Source: an uncultured Bacilli bacterium
Lineage (GTDB): Bacteria > Bacillota_I > Bacilli_A > RF39 > UBA660
Direction of reading: 5' to 3'
Length of the DNA: 64,000 nt
Assembly (NCBI GenBank): GCA_934131175.1
Contig: CAKOZD010000004.1
Location: forward strand, 1-64,000
Below are positions 16,249 to 25,900 of this stretch, one piece after another (position 1 is the first letter of the stretch; the number at the start of each line of letters is the position of its first letter). The notes under the pieces are model-generated. The model was not told the origin of the DNA and did not search any database. It worked only from the letters and a program-made list of their open reading frames with translations. The position numbers were made by a program, and so were the translations under genes.

Positions 16249-19203
16249 TTATATTACTTCTGCATGGTCTTCTAATTTTACACTAACTAGTTTTGATACA
16301 CCTGACTCTTGCATTGTTATACCATATAAAGTATGGGCATACTCCATAGTTTTTTTCTTGTGTGTAATTATTAAGAATTGAGTTTTATCTCTATAATGAT
16401 TTAGATACTTACCAAATTGAGCAACATTTGCTTCGTCTAAGGCAGCTTCAACTTCATCAAATAAGCAGAATGGTACTGTTCTTACATTAAGTATTGCGAA
16501 TAATAAACTTATTGCTGTTAATGTCTTTTCTCCACCTGATAATAATGAAATTGTTGTTAGTTTTTTACCTGGAGGGGACGCTACTATGTCAACACCTGTT
16601 GTTAGTAAGTCATCTGGATTTGTTAGTTTTAAATCAGCATGTCCTCCAATAAATAATTCTTTGAATACTTTTTGGAATTCTTCTCTAATTTTTTCAAAAG
16701 TAGTTTTAAATTCTTCTTTCATTACTTCGTCCATTTCATTCATAATTTCAAGAAGAGCATCTTCTGCTTTTAATAAATCTTCTTTTTGATTAGTTAAGAA
16801 TTCATATCTTGTGTTTACTCGTTGATATTCTTCTATTGAGTCTAAGTTTACCATACCTATTCTTTTAATGTTTGCTCTAAAGGTATTAACTTTTAGTCTA
16901 GCATCATCTGGTTCAATATCAAGGCTATATTCTTTTTTGGCTCTATCATAAGTCATTTCATATTCACTAGATAATCTTTCTAACATATTATCTAATTTTA
17001 CATCCATTCTATTTATCTGGATTTCTAAATCACGAGCTTGTTTTTCTTTTGTATGAAGAGTACTATTTTTTACTTTTTCATCTGCTTGTGATCTTTCAAT
17101 TTTATCTTTTAAGTCAGATATTTCTTTTGATAAAGTATTTATTCTTTCTTCTAGTTGCTCTTTTAAGGCTGTCTTTTCATGGAATAAATGAATTAATTCT
17201 TCTTCTTTTTTACTTACACTATTATTATTTATTACTTCAAGAGATTCATATTCTTTAGTAATTTCTATTAATTTGTTTTTTATTTCTAAAAGTTCGTTTT
17301 TCTTTTTATCGTATTTTTCTTTTAATGCTACTTTGTCTTTTGAAATTTTAAATAATTCTTCTTCTATATTATTTATTTCTTTTGCATTATCTTGAAGGCT
17401 TTGTTGAATTTCTTTTTCTTCTTGTTTTAATAATTCTTGTTGTCTTTCTAAGTGAGATAATTCTTGTTTTAATATAATTACACTTCTTCCAGCGTTTTGA
17501 GAACCTCCTGTTAGAGATCCACCTACATTTACAACATCTCCATCTAGTGTTACTATTTTGTATCTTTGTTTAATCATACGAGATAATCTTGTTGCTGCAT
17601 CTATGTTTGTTGCGACTAACACTATTCCTAATTGATTTTTTATGACATTAGTAAATTCTTTATTATATCTTATTAAATCTGACATTACTCCTAAGAAGTC
17701 TGTACTGTTTTTTAATATATTTAGAGTATCATAATCAACATATCTTTCTTTAATTACAGATAATGGGAAGAAGGTTGCTCTTCCTGAATGAGTATCTTTT
17801 AAATAAGTTATTGCTTTTTTTGCAGATTCTTCATCTTTCGTGATTATAAAGTTTTTATTAGTAGATATTGCTGTGTTTAAGGCTTTAGTATATTCTTCAT
17901 CTACTGATAAAACATTACCAATTGTGTTATATATACCAGTTAACTCACTATTTTTAAGAACTTTTCTTACACTATTTGGCATATCGCTACCTTGTTCTAT
18001 TTCTACTTTTAAAGTATCTATTTTGTGTTTTGTAGAAATTAAGTCTTGATTGTGTTTAGAATAATCATTCGTTAACATATTCTTTTTCTGTTGAGCTGTT
18101 TTTAATTTTTTTTCTACTTCAAATGAGGCATTTTCTTTTATTGAAGACTCTTTTATAATACTTTTTAATTTTTCATCAGTTATAGTTATTTCTCCAGATA
18201 GTTTTTCTCTTTCATTAATTAAAGTTCTTATATTTTCTTTTATCTCATCTTCTTCTTTTGTTGTTTTACTTCTCTCTTTTAAAAGATTTTTTTCACCCTC
18301 TATTCTTGTTTTTTCTTCTGTTACTTTTAATAGTTCTCTTTGAAGAGCAGTTTTTTCTTGTTCTTTCTTTTCTAATCTATTATTGTCTTCTAAATACTTC
18401 GTATCATTTTTGCTTGCTTCTGTTGATAAAGTAAGAATTTCATTATCAAGTTTTTCTTTTTGTGTTTTAGAAGTTTCTAACTCATTATTAATATTTTCAA
18501 TATCATATGCTAGAAGTGCTACTTCATATTTATCTAAACCTTTTTTATTTTCTAGATATTCTTCTGCTTTTTTACTTTGTTCTTTTAATGGACCGATTTG
18601 TAATTCAAGTTCATTAATTATATCATTTACTCTATCTAGGTTATTATGTGTTTTATCTAGTCGTCTTAAAGCTTCTTCTTTTCTTTTTTTATACTTTAAA
18701 ATACCTGATGCTTCTTCAAAAATTACCCTTCTATCAGTTGATGAATTACTTAATATTTTATCTACTTCACCTTGAGAGATAATATTGAATGATTCTTTTC
18801 CCATACCTGTATCCATAAGTAAATTATTAATATCTTTTAAACGACATTTTTCATTATTCAAATAATATTCATTTTCTCCACTTCTATATACTTTTCTTTT
18901 TATTGATATTTCTGTATATGGAACATTTAAAAAATGATCACTATTATCAAATACTAATTCTACACTAGCAACATTTAAAGGATTTCTACTTTTACTACCA
19001 GAAAATATTACATCTGACATAGAGCCATCTCCGCGAAGAGACTTTACAGATTGTTCTCCTAGAACCCATCTAACAGCATCTACGACATTTGATTTTCCTG
19101 AACCATTTGGACCTACAATACATGTTATTTTCCCGTCTAATTTTAATTCTATTTTATCTGCAAATGACTTGAATCCACTAGCAGTTATTCCTTTTAAGTA
19201 CAT
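16249..19203 (-). CDS. smc: Chromosome partition protein SMC, short-armed
   Basis: The condensin ATPase that compacts and resolves chromosomes with ScpA and ScpB. 984 residues: Walker A GPNGSGKS at 31-38, coiled coil, hinge domain about 390-550 (ending near GGSLTGGS), returning coiled coil, then the signature LLSGGEKTL and Walker B with FDEVEAALDEAN. Bacterial SMC is usually about 1,180 residues; the ATPase head and hinge are intact, so the loss lies in both coiled-coil arms. The GTG at 19212 overlaps the likely ribosome site AAAGGGTG, so ATG 19203 is preferred. It has its own promoter. Confidence 0.93.
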   Translation of the reverse strand: MYLKGITASGFKSFADKIELKLDGKITCIVGPNGSGKSNVVDAVRWVLGEQSVKSLRGDGSMSDVIFSGSKSRNPLNVASVELVFDNSDHFLNVPYTEISIKRKVYRSGENEYYLNNEKCRLKDINNLLMDTGMGKESFNIISQGEVDKILSNSSTDRRVIFEEASGILKYKKRKEEALRRLDKTHNNLDRVNDIINELELQIGPLKEQSKKAEEYLENKKGLDKYEVALLAYDIENINNELETSKTQKEKLDNEILTLSTEASKNDTKYLEDNNRLEKKEQEKTALQRELLKVTEEKTRIEGEKNLLKERSKTTKEEDEIKENIRTLINEREKLSGEITITDEKLKSIIKESSIKENASFEVEKKLKTAQQKKNMLTNDYSKHNQDLISTKHKIDTLKVEIEQGSDMPNSVRKVLKNSELTGIYNTIGNVLSVDEEYTKALNTAISTNKNFIITKDEESAKKAITYLKDTHSGRATFFPLSVIKERYVDYDTLNILKNSTDFLGVMSDLIRYNKEFTNVIKNQLGIVLVATNIDAATRLSRMIKQRYKIVTLDGDVVNVGGSLTGGSQNAGRSVIILKQELSHLERQQELLKQEEKEIQQSLQDNAKEINNIEEELFKISKDKVALKEKYDKKKNELLEIKNKLIEITKEYESLEVINNNSVSKKEEELIHLFHEKTALKEQLEERINTLSKEISDLKDKIERSQADEKVKNSTLHTKEKQARDLEIQINRMDVKLDNMLERLSSEYEMTYDRAKKEYSLDIEPDDARLKVNTFRANIKRIGMVNLDSIEEYQRVNTRYEFLTNQKEDLLKAEDALLEIMNEMDEVMKEEFKTTFEKIREEFQKVFKELFIGGHADLKLTNPDDLLTTGVDIVASPPGKKLTTISLLSGGEKTLTAISLLFAILNVRTVPFCLFDEVEAALDEANVAQFGKYLNHYRDKTQFLIITHKKKTMEYAHTLYGITMQESGVSKLVSVKLEDHAEVI

Positions 19204-19221
19204 ATACTTCACCCTTTTATG

Positions 19222-19250
19222 ATTATACTATAAATTGGTATATTCAGCAA
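19222..19250 (-). promoter_or_regulatory. Promoter of smc
   Basis: Minus strand TTGCTG (19245-19250), 17-nt spacer, TATAAT (19222-19227), about 20 nt before the smc start. Confidence 0.75.
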
Positions 19251-19274
19251 ATAATTAATGTAACTAAAAACAAG

Positions 19275-19297
19275 AAAAAAGTGGCGTTTGCCACTTT
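19275..19297 (-). terminator. Terminator of the WG-repeat protein gene
   Basis: Minus strand AAAGTGGC, AAAC loop, GCCACTTT, then T-run, at the 3' end of the WG-repeat gene. Confidence 0.85.
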
Positions 19298-19298
19298 C

Positions 19299-20561
19299 TT
19301 AATCACTGATTTTTCTTATTAATGTTCCATCTTTTTTAGAATTCATAATAAAATAATTATTATCAAACTTAATATCATCATAATATGGTTTTATTATTTC
19401 TTTAGCTTGCAAATTAATAATTCCATATTTATTATTAGTATCTTCTATAATTAATAAATCTTTATCTGTACTAATTATTTTATTGTAAGTATTTCCTACT
19501 TTATTATTTTTTAAATTTATTAAATTATATTTATTATTTTTTATGGATATATATAAATTATCTTTTACTTGTTCTAAATAATCATATTCAAATGGAATTA
19601 TTATTTTATTTTTCTTATTAATTACTCCATATTTATTATTACTATTTACAATAGCATAACCTTTATCATTGAATTCTTCAGTTCCTTCATAATAAGAAAA
19701 TGGAATAATTGTTTCTTCTGATTCATTGATATAACCATATTTGTTTTCTAATGATATTGCTAAGACTAAGTTGTTTGATACTTCTGTTATTGCACTATAT
19801 GAATTATTAAATGTAATTATTTTCTTATTTTTTAAATTATAAATAGAAAATTTGTTGTCTTGTGTTAGATATACTATTTGATTATTACTTAATTTTATTA
19901 ATTCCTTTGGTTGAATATTTACTTCTTGTAAGTTGTTTTTATTAGATAAATAATATGTTTTTTCTATACTATCTTTTTCTATTAAATATATATATTCTTT
20001 ACTATCTTCACTTGCTATATTTAATTTTATATTTATATTTTGCATAGAACTATTGTCTTTAAAGTTGTATAAAAAAGTTTGTTCCTCTTTTGTTAATTTA
20101 AGATAGTTTGTATTTTTTATTATCTCTATATCATCTATATTATCAATAATTGTTTTTTTGGTATTTATATCAATGATACTATATTTATTTTCATTATAAG
20201 TTATTACTTTATTATTGTTTAATATTATTACATCTGTATACTTTGCTTTTAAAACTACTTTACCATTCTTATCAATAAGACCTATTTTATCTTTTTTGTT
20301 ATATGGAGCATAGTTATTATTATAGATATATTTTTCAAATGGAATTGATGTGTTTTTTTCATATTTCAATTCATACTCATTGGTACTAATATTTAAATAA
20401 CCTATTTTTTTATTATCTGTTATTGCTACCATATCGTCATTTATAGAACCAACATTGTATTTAATATAGGATAATTGCTTATTATTACTTTCATACATAA
20501 TAATTCCTGTTATTAATAAGATAATACCTATTACTACCAATATTATTACTTTTTTTCTCAT
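19299..20561 (-). CDS. Membrane-anchored WG-repeat protein
   Basis: A 420-residue protein with an N-terminal membrane anchor (residues 5-22) and an external region of beta-rich repeats of the WG/KWG type. The recurring pattern is YGxINxxxxxIIPxxYDxx, for example near residues 265, 300 and 385. Such repeats probably fold as a propeller-like or solenoid surface and are thought to mediate binding; no catalytic residues are visible. AAAGGAC precedes the ATG. It follows the pseudopilin gene by 12 nt and probably shares its transcript, suggesting a joint cell-surface role. Confidence 0.75.
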   Translation of the reverse strand: MRKKVIILVVIGIILLITGIIMYESNNKQLSYIKYNVGSINDDMVAITDNKKIGYLNISTNEYELKYEKNTSIPFEKYIYNNNYAPYNKKDKIGLIDKNGKVVLKAKYTDVIILNNNKVITYNENKYSIIDINTKKTIIDNIDDIEIIKNTNYLKLTKEEQTFLYNFKDNSSMQNINIKLNIASEDSKEYIYLIEKDSIEKTYYLSNKNNLQEVNIQPKELIKLSNNQIVYLTQDNKFSIYNLKNKKIITFNNSYSAITEVSNNLVLAISLENKYGYINESEETIIPFSYYEGTEEFNDKGYAIVNSNNKYGVINKKNKIIIPFEYDYLEQVKDNLYISIKNNKYNLINLKNNKVGNTYNKIISTDKDLLIIEDTNNKYGIINLQAKEIIKPYYDDIKFDNNYFIMNSKKDGTLIRKISD

Positions 20562-20573
20562 ATATTGTCCTTT

Positions 20574-22907
20574 CTATTTTTTTACTTGGAATAAGTCTAC
20601 CATATATCCTGTTGTTTGAATTCTCCACATAGGACTTCCACCTGATTTAACAATAATTCTATAGTTTCCTGCAGGCCAATTTTTTACATCTACTGTTGTA
20701 TTGAAACTTGCAAAATGTGCTCCTGCACCTGCATAGCCTTGATTAGCAATACTAAACGATGATAACTTCTTTTTACAAGTATTAGATGAGTTAGCAATAC
20801 ATACAGTTCTTGCTGCATCACTTGCATTCCATGTAATGTAAAAACTATTGTTTACAAGGTATCCTTGAACCTTTACACTCGTTCCACTTACTGCTACACT
20901 TGTAACATTTAATGCATTGTATTGTCCTCCTACACATTGAGATCTTGTTGGTTTATTCTGATCTTCTGGACAAATATATGCTGATTTATTTAATACTTTT
21001 ACTGAGACACAGCTTTGTGTATTACATTTTTGACTTTGACTTTCTGTTTTTCTATCACATTCAATACTTGAGTCATATGCTGATTTATATACAACTGTTC
21101 TTGTTTGAGATTGACTTCCGCTACCACATGTTTTACTACATTTTGACCAACTACTCCATGCTCCTGGAGACGCAGTAGTTTTTGAACAGCAACCCATTGT
21201 GTTACATGATTGATTTTCTGTTTCTGTTTTTCTATTGCATTCAATATTTGAGTTATATGCTGATTTATATATAACTGTTCTTGAGTGTGATTGAGTTCCT
21301 CCACCACATGATTTACTACATGTTGACCAACCACTCCATGCTTGAGGTTCCTTATTAGTTTTTGAACAGCATCCCATTGTGTTACATGCTTGAGTTTCAT
21401 TTTCTGTTTCTCTTTTACATTCTATACTTGAATCATATGCTGATTTATATATAACTGTTCTTGATCTTGATTGACTTCCTCCACCACATGATGCACTACA
21501 TGTTGACCAACCAACCCATGATTGAGGTTCTTTATCAGTTTTTGAACAACATTCCATTGTATTACATGTTTCTTGTTTTTTAATAGTATCACTACATTTA
21601 ACACCAGTATATTTATCTTTTTTACCATATGTGTCTAGTCTAGTTCCTCCACCACATTTCTTTGAACATGTACCTTTTTCCTTTAAATTGCTTGAATCTA
21701 ATATTGAAGTAGAACATTCTTTATATAATGTATAATCTACTGTTTTTGATGTTACGTTACCAGCATTATCTTTTACATAAACATATACTGTTTTTTTACT
21801 TCCATCATACTTTCCACCTGGAAGAGTTATATCATAACTTGAAGCATACGCTTTATAATCATTTGACGAACAACTACTTGTATTTGTTTTTATGCAAACT
21901 TTTACATCATTTTGTGAAGATAACATATTGTTATCTGTTGCATTTATATTAACTTTTGCTTTTAAAGTGTTATATGACTGGTTTGTTGAAGAAACACTTA
22001 ATGAGTTTATTACTGGAGGTAAATTATCTATTTTATATGATCCAAATGTAACTGTTTTATTTAAATCTGTAATTAAATTTGTACCAGTAATATCCATTGC
22101 ATTATTAATTTTTACTAATAATTTATAACTTCCTGTTTCTTTGTCTGGAGTTAATATTTCACTTGATTTTAAAGTGATTGTTTGTCCATTTAGAATTTGT
22201 TCTTCTTGTTTTGATGATGACATACTTCTAAATGTTGCATCTTGCCATACATCTTTTGATGAATCAGTTCCTTCTTTATGCCAAGCATAACTTACTTGTA
22301 CTCCATTATTTATTCCTGTAAAACTTTCTAGAATAATGTTTAATGCATACTTTTTCTTATCAGTTTTTTCATATTTTTCATAAGGACTTACTTTAACAGA
22401 TAATTTAGTTACGGCATCATATGAACATGTTTCATTTCTTGGTACTCCACTTTCTGGATATAATACATTTACTTTACTACTAGCAATTTTTTCATTACCA
22501 CTAGAATTACCACAACCAATTTGTGTTGCGTATGTATACTTTCCATTTAATTTTACAACTCTTACATATGTCTTATCAGAATCACATGAAACATTGTTTT
22601 CTTGGATGTTTTTTATTAAATTTTTATCTTTCATTTGATCATATGTAATATAAGCACAGCCAGATTTATTTTTACCAAACAAATCTTCTGAATAAGAATC
22701 TACATAAAGTTTAGCACTACTTTCAACAGAATCTTTATATGTTGTATATTTTTTTAGAGTATTTGCTTCTATTATATTTCTAATAACTGGTATAGACATT
22801 GCTGTAATAAGGCCTAAAATAGAAATAGTTACTAGTAATTCAACTAATGTAAATCCTTTTGCTTTTTTTCTTTTTTTGGTTTTTTTACCATTTCTTGATT
22901 TATTCAC
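20574..22907 (-). CDS. Pseudopilin-like protein with thrombospondin type 1-like repeats
   Basis: A 777-residue surface protein. The N terminus carries a type IV prepilin signal, basic residues then KGFTLVELLVTISILG (about 18-33), for cleavage by prepilin peptidase and anchoring in a pseudopilus. Residues about 45-390 are Ig-like and adhesin-like sequence. Four cysteine-rich repeats of about 60 residues (about 395-625) follow, carrying the TSP1 signature WxxWSxCSxxCGGGxQxRxR; the last three repeat with an exact 180-bp period. A beta-rich C-terminal domain ends the protein. The start is GTG 22907, with AAAGGAG upstream. TSP1 modules are mainly animal or apicomplexan, so this is a notable architecture; adhesion is the likely role. 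Confidence 0.8.
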   Translation of the reverse strand: MNKSRNGKKTKKRKKAKGFTLVELLVTISILGLITAMSIPVIRNIIEANTLKKYTTYKDSVESSAKLYVDSYSEDLFGKNKSGCAYITYDQMKDKNLIKNIQENNVSCDSDKTYVRVVKLNGKYTYATQIGCGNSSGNEKIASSKVNVLYPESGVPRNETCSYDAVTKLSVKVSPYEKYEKTDKKKYALNIILESFTGINNGVQVSYAWHKEGTDSSKDVWQDATFRSMSSSKQEEQILNGQTITLKSSEILTPDKETGSYKLLVKINNAMDITGTNLITDLNKTVTFGSYKIDNLPPVINSLSVSSTNQSYNTLKAKVNINATDNNMLSSQNDVKVCIKTNTSSCSSNDYKAYASSYDITLPGGKYDGSKKTVYVYVKDNAGNVTSKTVDYTLYKECSTSILDSSNLKEKGTCSKKCGGGTRLDTYGKKDKYTGVKCSDTIKKQETCNTMECCSKTDKEPQSWVGWSTCSASCGGGSQSRSRTVIYKSAYDSSIECKRETENETQACNTMGCCSKTNKEPQAWSGWSTCSKSCGGGTQSHSRTVIYKSAYNSNIECNRKTETENQSCNTMGCCSKTTASPGAWSSWSKCSKTCGSGSQSQTRTVVYKSAYDSSIECDRKTESQSQKCNTQSCVSVKVLNKSAYICPEDQNKPTRSQCVGGQYNALNVTSVAVSGTSVKVQGYLVNNSFYITWNASDAARTVCIANSSNTCKKKLSSFSIANQGYAGAGAHFASFNTTVDVKNWPAGNYRIIVKSGGSPMWRIQTTGYMVDLFQVKK

Positions 22908-22954
22908 AAATCCTATCTCCTTTCTACTATTATCATTGTAATTTTACTACAAAA

Positions 22955-22984
22955 TATAAAAAAAAGAAAGATTGCACTTTCTTT
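22955..22984 (-). terminator. Terminator of polC
   Basis: Minus strand AAAGAAAG, 6-nt loop, CTTTCTTT, then T-run; the polC stop lies in the stem. Confidence 0.8.
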
Positions 22985-25900
22985 AAAATAACGATAATTG
23001 GTTAGACTCAGGTAATCCTTCTAATATTCCCATATCTTTCATTTTTTCTATTAATGTTTGTGATACTTTTGCTCTTTTTTGAACATCTTCAATACTTATG
23101 AATTTACCTTTTTCTCTTTCTGCAACTATGTTTTTTGCAACTGTATCTCCAAGACCTTCAATGGCATTGAATGGAGGATATATTTCATTATCTCCTTTTG
23201 CTACCCAAACTGTTGCATCACTATTATATAAATCAACATTTAAGAATTTTATTCCTCTTGCAGTTGCTTCTAAGGCTACCTTTAGACTTTCAGCTTGTCC
23301 ATTTTCTTTATTTGTTGCTTCATAACCTTTACTTTGAATGTCTTCTATTCTTGCTTTTATTGATTGGTATCCTTTTATCATGTTTTCTACATCAACATCT
23401 GTTGCTTTTGATGTATACCAAGATGAATAGAAATATACTGGCATGTGTACTTTGTACCAGGCAATTCTAAAGGCACTTATTACATATGCTGCAGCATGGG
23501 CTTTTGGGAACATGTATTTAATCTTTTGGCATGAACCTATAAACCACTCTGGAATGTTTGCTTCTTGCATTGTTTTTACATGTTCTTTCCAAGTTTCTGG
23601 GTCTTTTGAGGCTTTTCCTTTACGTACAAACTCCATTATCTTGAAGGCTTTTATTGGCTTTACGCCGTTATACATAAGATATACCATGATATCATCACGA
23701 CAGCCTATAGTATCTTTAAATGGAACTATGTTATTAGCAATAAGTTCTTGTGCGTTTCCTAACCAAACATCAGTACCATGAGATAGTCCTGATATTTTTA
23801 TTAATTCGGCAAATGTTGTTGGTTTTGTGTCTTCTACTAATTTTATTGTAAATGGAGTACCAAACTCTGGTATACCTAATGTACCTGTGTTACACATAAT
23901 TTGCTCTTTTGTAACACCTAAGGCTTCTGTTGATGTAAATATTGACATTGTTGCTTTATCATCTAGTGGTACTTTTAAAATATCAGTACCTGATTGTAAT
24001 TGAATAAGTCTTAATTGTGTTGGGTCACTGTGACCTAGAATATCAAGTTTTAATAAACACTGATCAATTGAGTGATAATCAAAGTGGGTTGTTCTCCACT
24101 CTGCTGTTGGGTCTTCTGCTGGAAATTGGAAAGGTGTGAAATCAAACACTTCCATGTAGTCTGGCACAACAACAATTCCTCCTGGATGTTGTCCTGTTGT
24201 TCTTTTAACTCCAGTACATCCCATAGCAAGTCTTTCAACTTCTGCTGTTCTCATATCACCTAATTCTTTGTCTTCACAATATCCTTTAACAAATCCAAAT
24301 GCTGTTTTTTCAGCAACTGTACCGATTGTTCCTGCTCTATATACATTGTCTTCTCCAAATAAAACTTTAGTGTAAGCATGAGCACTTGCTTGATTTAAAT
24401 CTGAGAAGTTAAGGTCGATATCTGGAACTTTGTCAGCATTAAATCCTAGGAATGTTGCGAATGGCATGTCTTGACCATCTTTTAGCATTGGAATGTGGCA
24501 GTTTGGACATTCTTTATCTGGTAAATCGAATCCAGATGAATATGTTGCTCCTAAAGCATTTCCCTCGTCATCCTCAAATATACTCAATTTACATTTTTCA
24601 CATCTATAATGAGCAGCTAAAGGATTAACCTCAGTTATTCCCATCATTGTTGCGACAAATGATGAACCTACAGAACCACGCGAACCAACTAAGAATCCTT
24701 CATCATTTGAGTGCTTTACAAGTCTTTGAGCGATTAAGTAGATTGGGTCGAATCCTCCACCTATTACTCCACCTAATGTTTTCTTTACTTTTTTTTCTAA
24801 TGCTTTATCGTCTAATTCTTCTTCTGATGTTTTCTTTACATAGTCTGTAACTATTTTTTTTATGTTTATTGAGCCTTTTAATATTTCATCATGTAATTCT
24901 TTATGGATAATTTTTTCATATTCTTCTTTATTATCTTCAATATCTTCATGACGTTCTTTAATTATTTTAAATACAATATCACCATAAAGTTCTGTTGCGA
25001 TACGTTCTTCTATCATATATGGAAGTGGTTCTCCATACCAATCTTTAGCTTTTGTATATACAAGATCTGTTACTACTACTGGACAGTCTAAATAACTTTT
25101 TCCATCATCACTTTTTACTCTTGGTGAGAATGGAATTCCACCAGTATCTATAATTACTTCAACTATATCACACATATCTGCAATCTTATTTGTATTTTTA
25201 ACTACTATTTCATAGGCTTTATCTTCTCCTAAGAATTTAAAGTCTTCTAACATTTCGTTTGTAGTTCTAAAATGATTGCTTGGAATTTCTTTAATACCAT
25301 TTCTTGCTAACGGATGACGTCCACCGCCTGGTACTTTTTGATTAACTATAATTTCTCTATAAATTTTGTCTTCTCTTTTTAAATGATGAACATCTCCTGT
25401 TGCAACTATTATTTTTCCTGCCTCTTCTGTAACTCTAACTACTTTTTCTATGTTTGCAGCAAGTTCTACTTTTGTTGCAAAGTCTCCTGTTTGAATCATG
25501 TGGTCATAGCACTCCATTGGTTGTACTTCAACATAATCATAGAATCTTATAATATTTGATAATTCATCATCACTTTTTGATTTTGCTTGAGTAAACACTT
25601 CACTTTCGTAGCATCCACTACCAACTAATAAACCTTCTCTGTGTTCATTTACAACACTTCTTAAAATTCTTGGTGTTTTATATAAATATGTAGTGTTTGC
25701 AAGAGATACTAACTTAAATAGATTTTTTAGGCCTGTTTTATTTTTTACTAGTAAGTTTATGTGATGAGCACGACCATATTTATGTATTTCTTCTTTACTT
25801 ACTAGTTTATCTAAGTCTGTCATTATATCAATATTACGATTAGATAATTTCTTTAACATTTTATAAAATACTAGGGCTGTTCCTTCTGCATCATAGTCAC

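Noticed and set aside
21000..21560. Periodic repeats that might be a CRISPR array
   Set aside because: Period is 180 bp, the repeats are protein-coding in frame, and there are no short spacers or cas genes.
20999..21628. Additional long frames overlapping the pseudopilin repeats on the same strand
   Set aside because: They are out-of-frame shadows created by the 180-bp DNA repeat, with His/Val/Gln-rich translation and no ribosome site.
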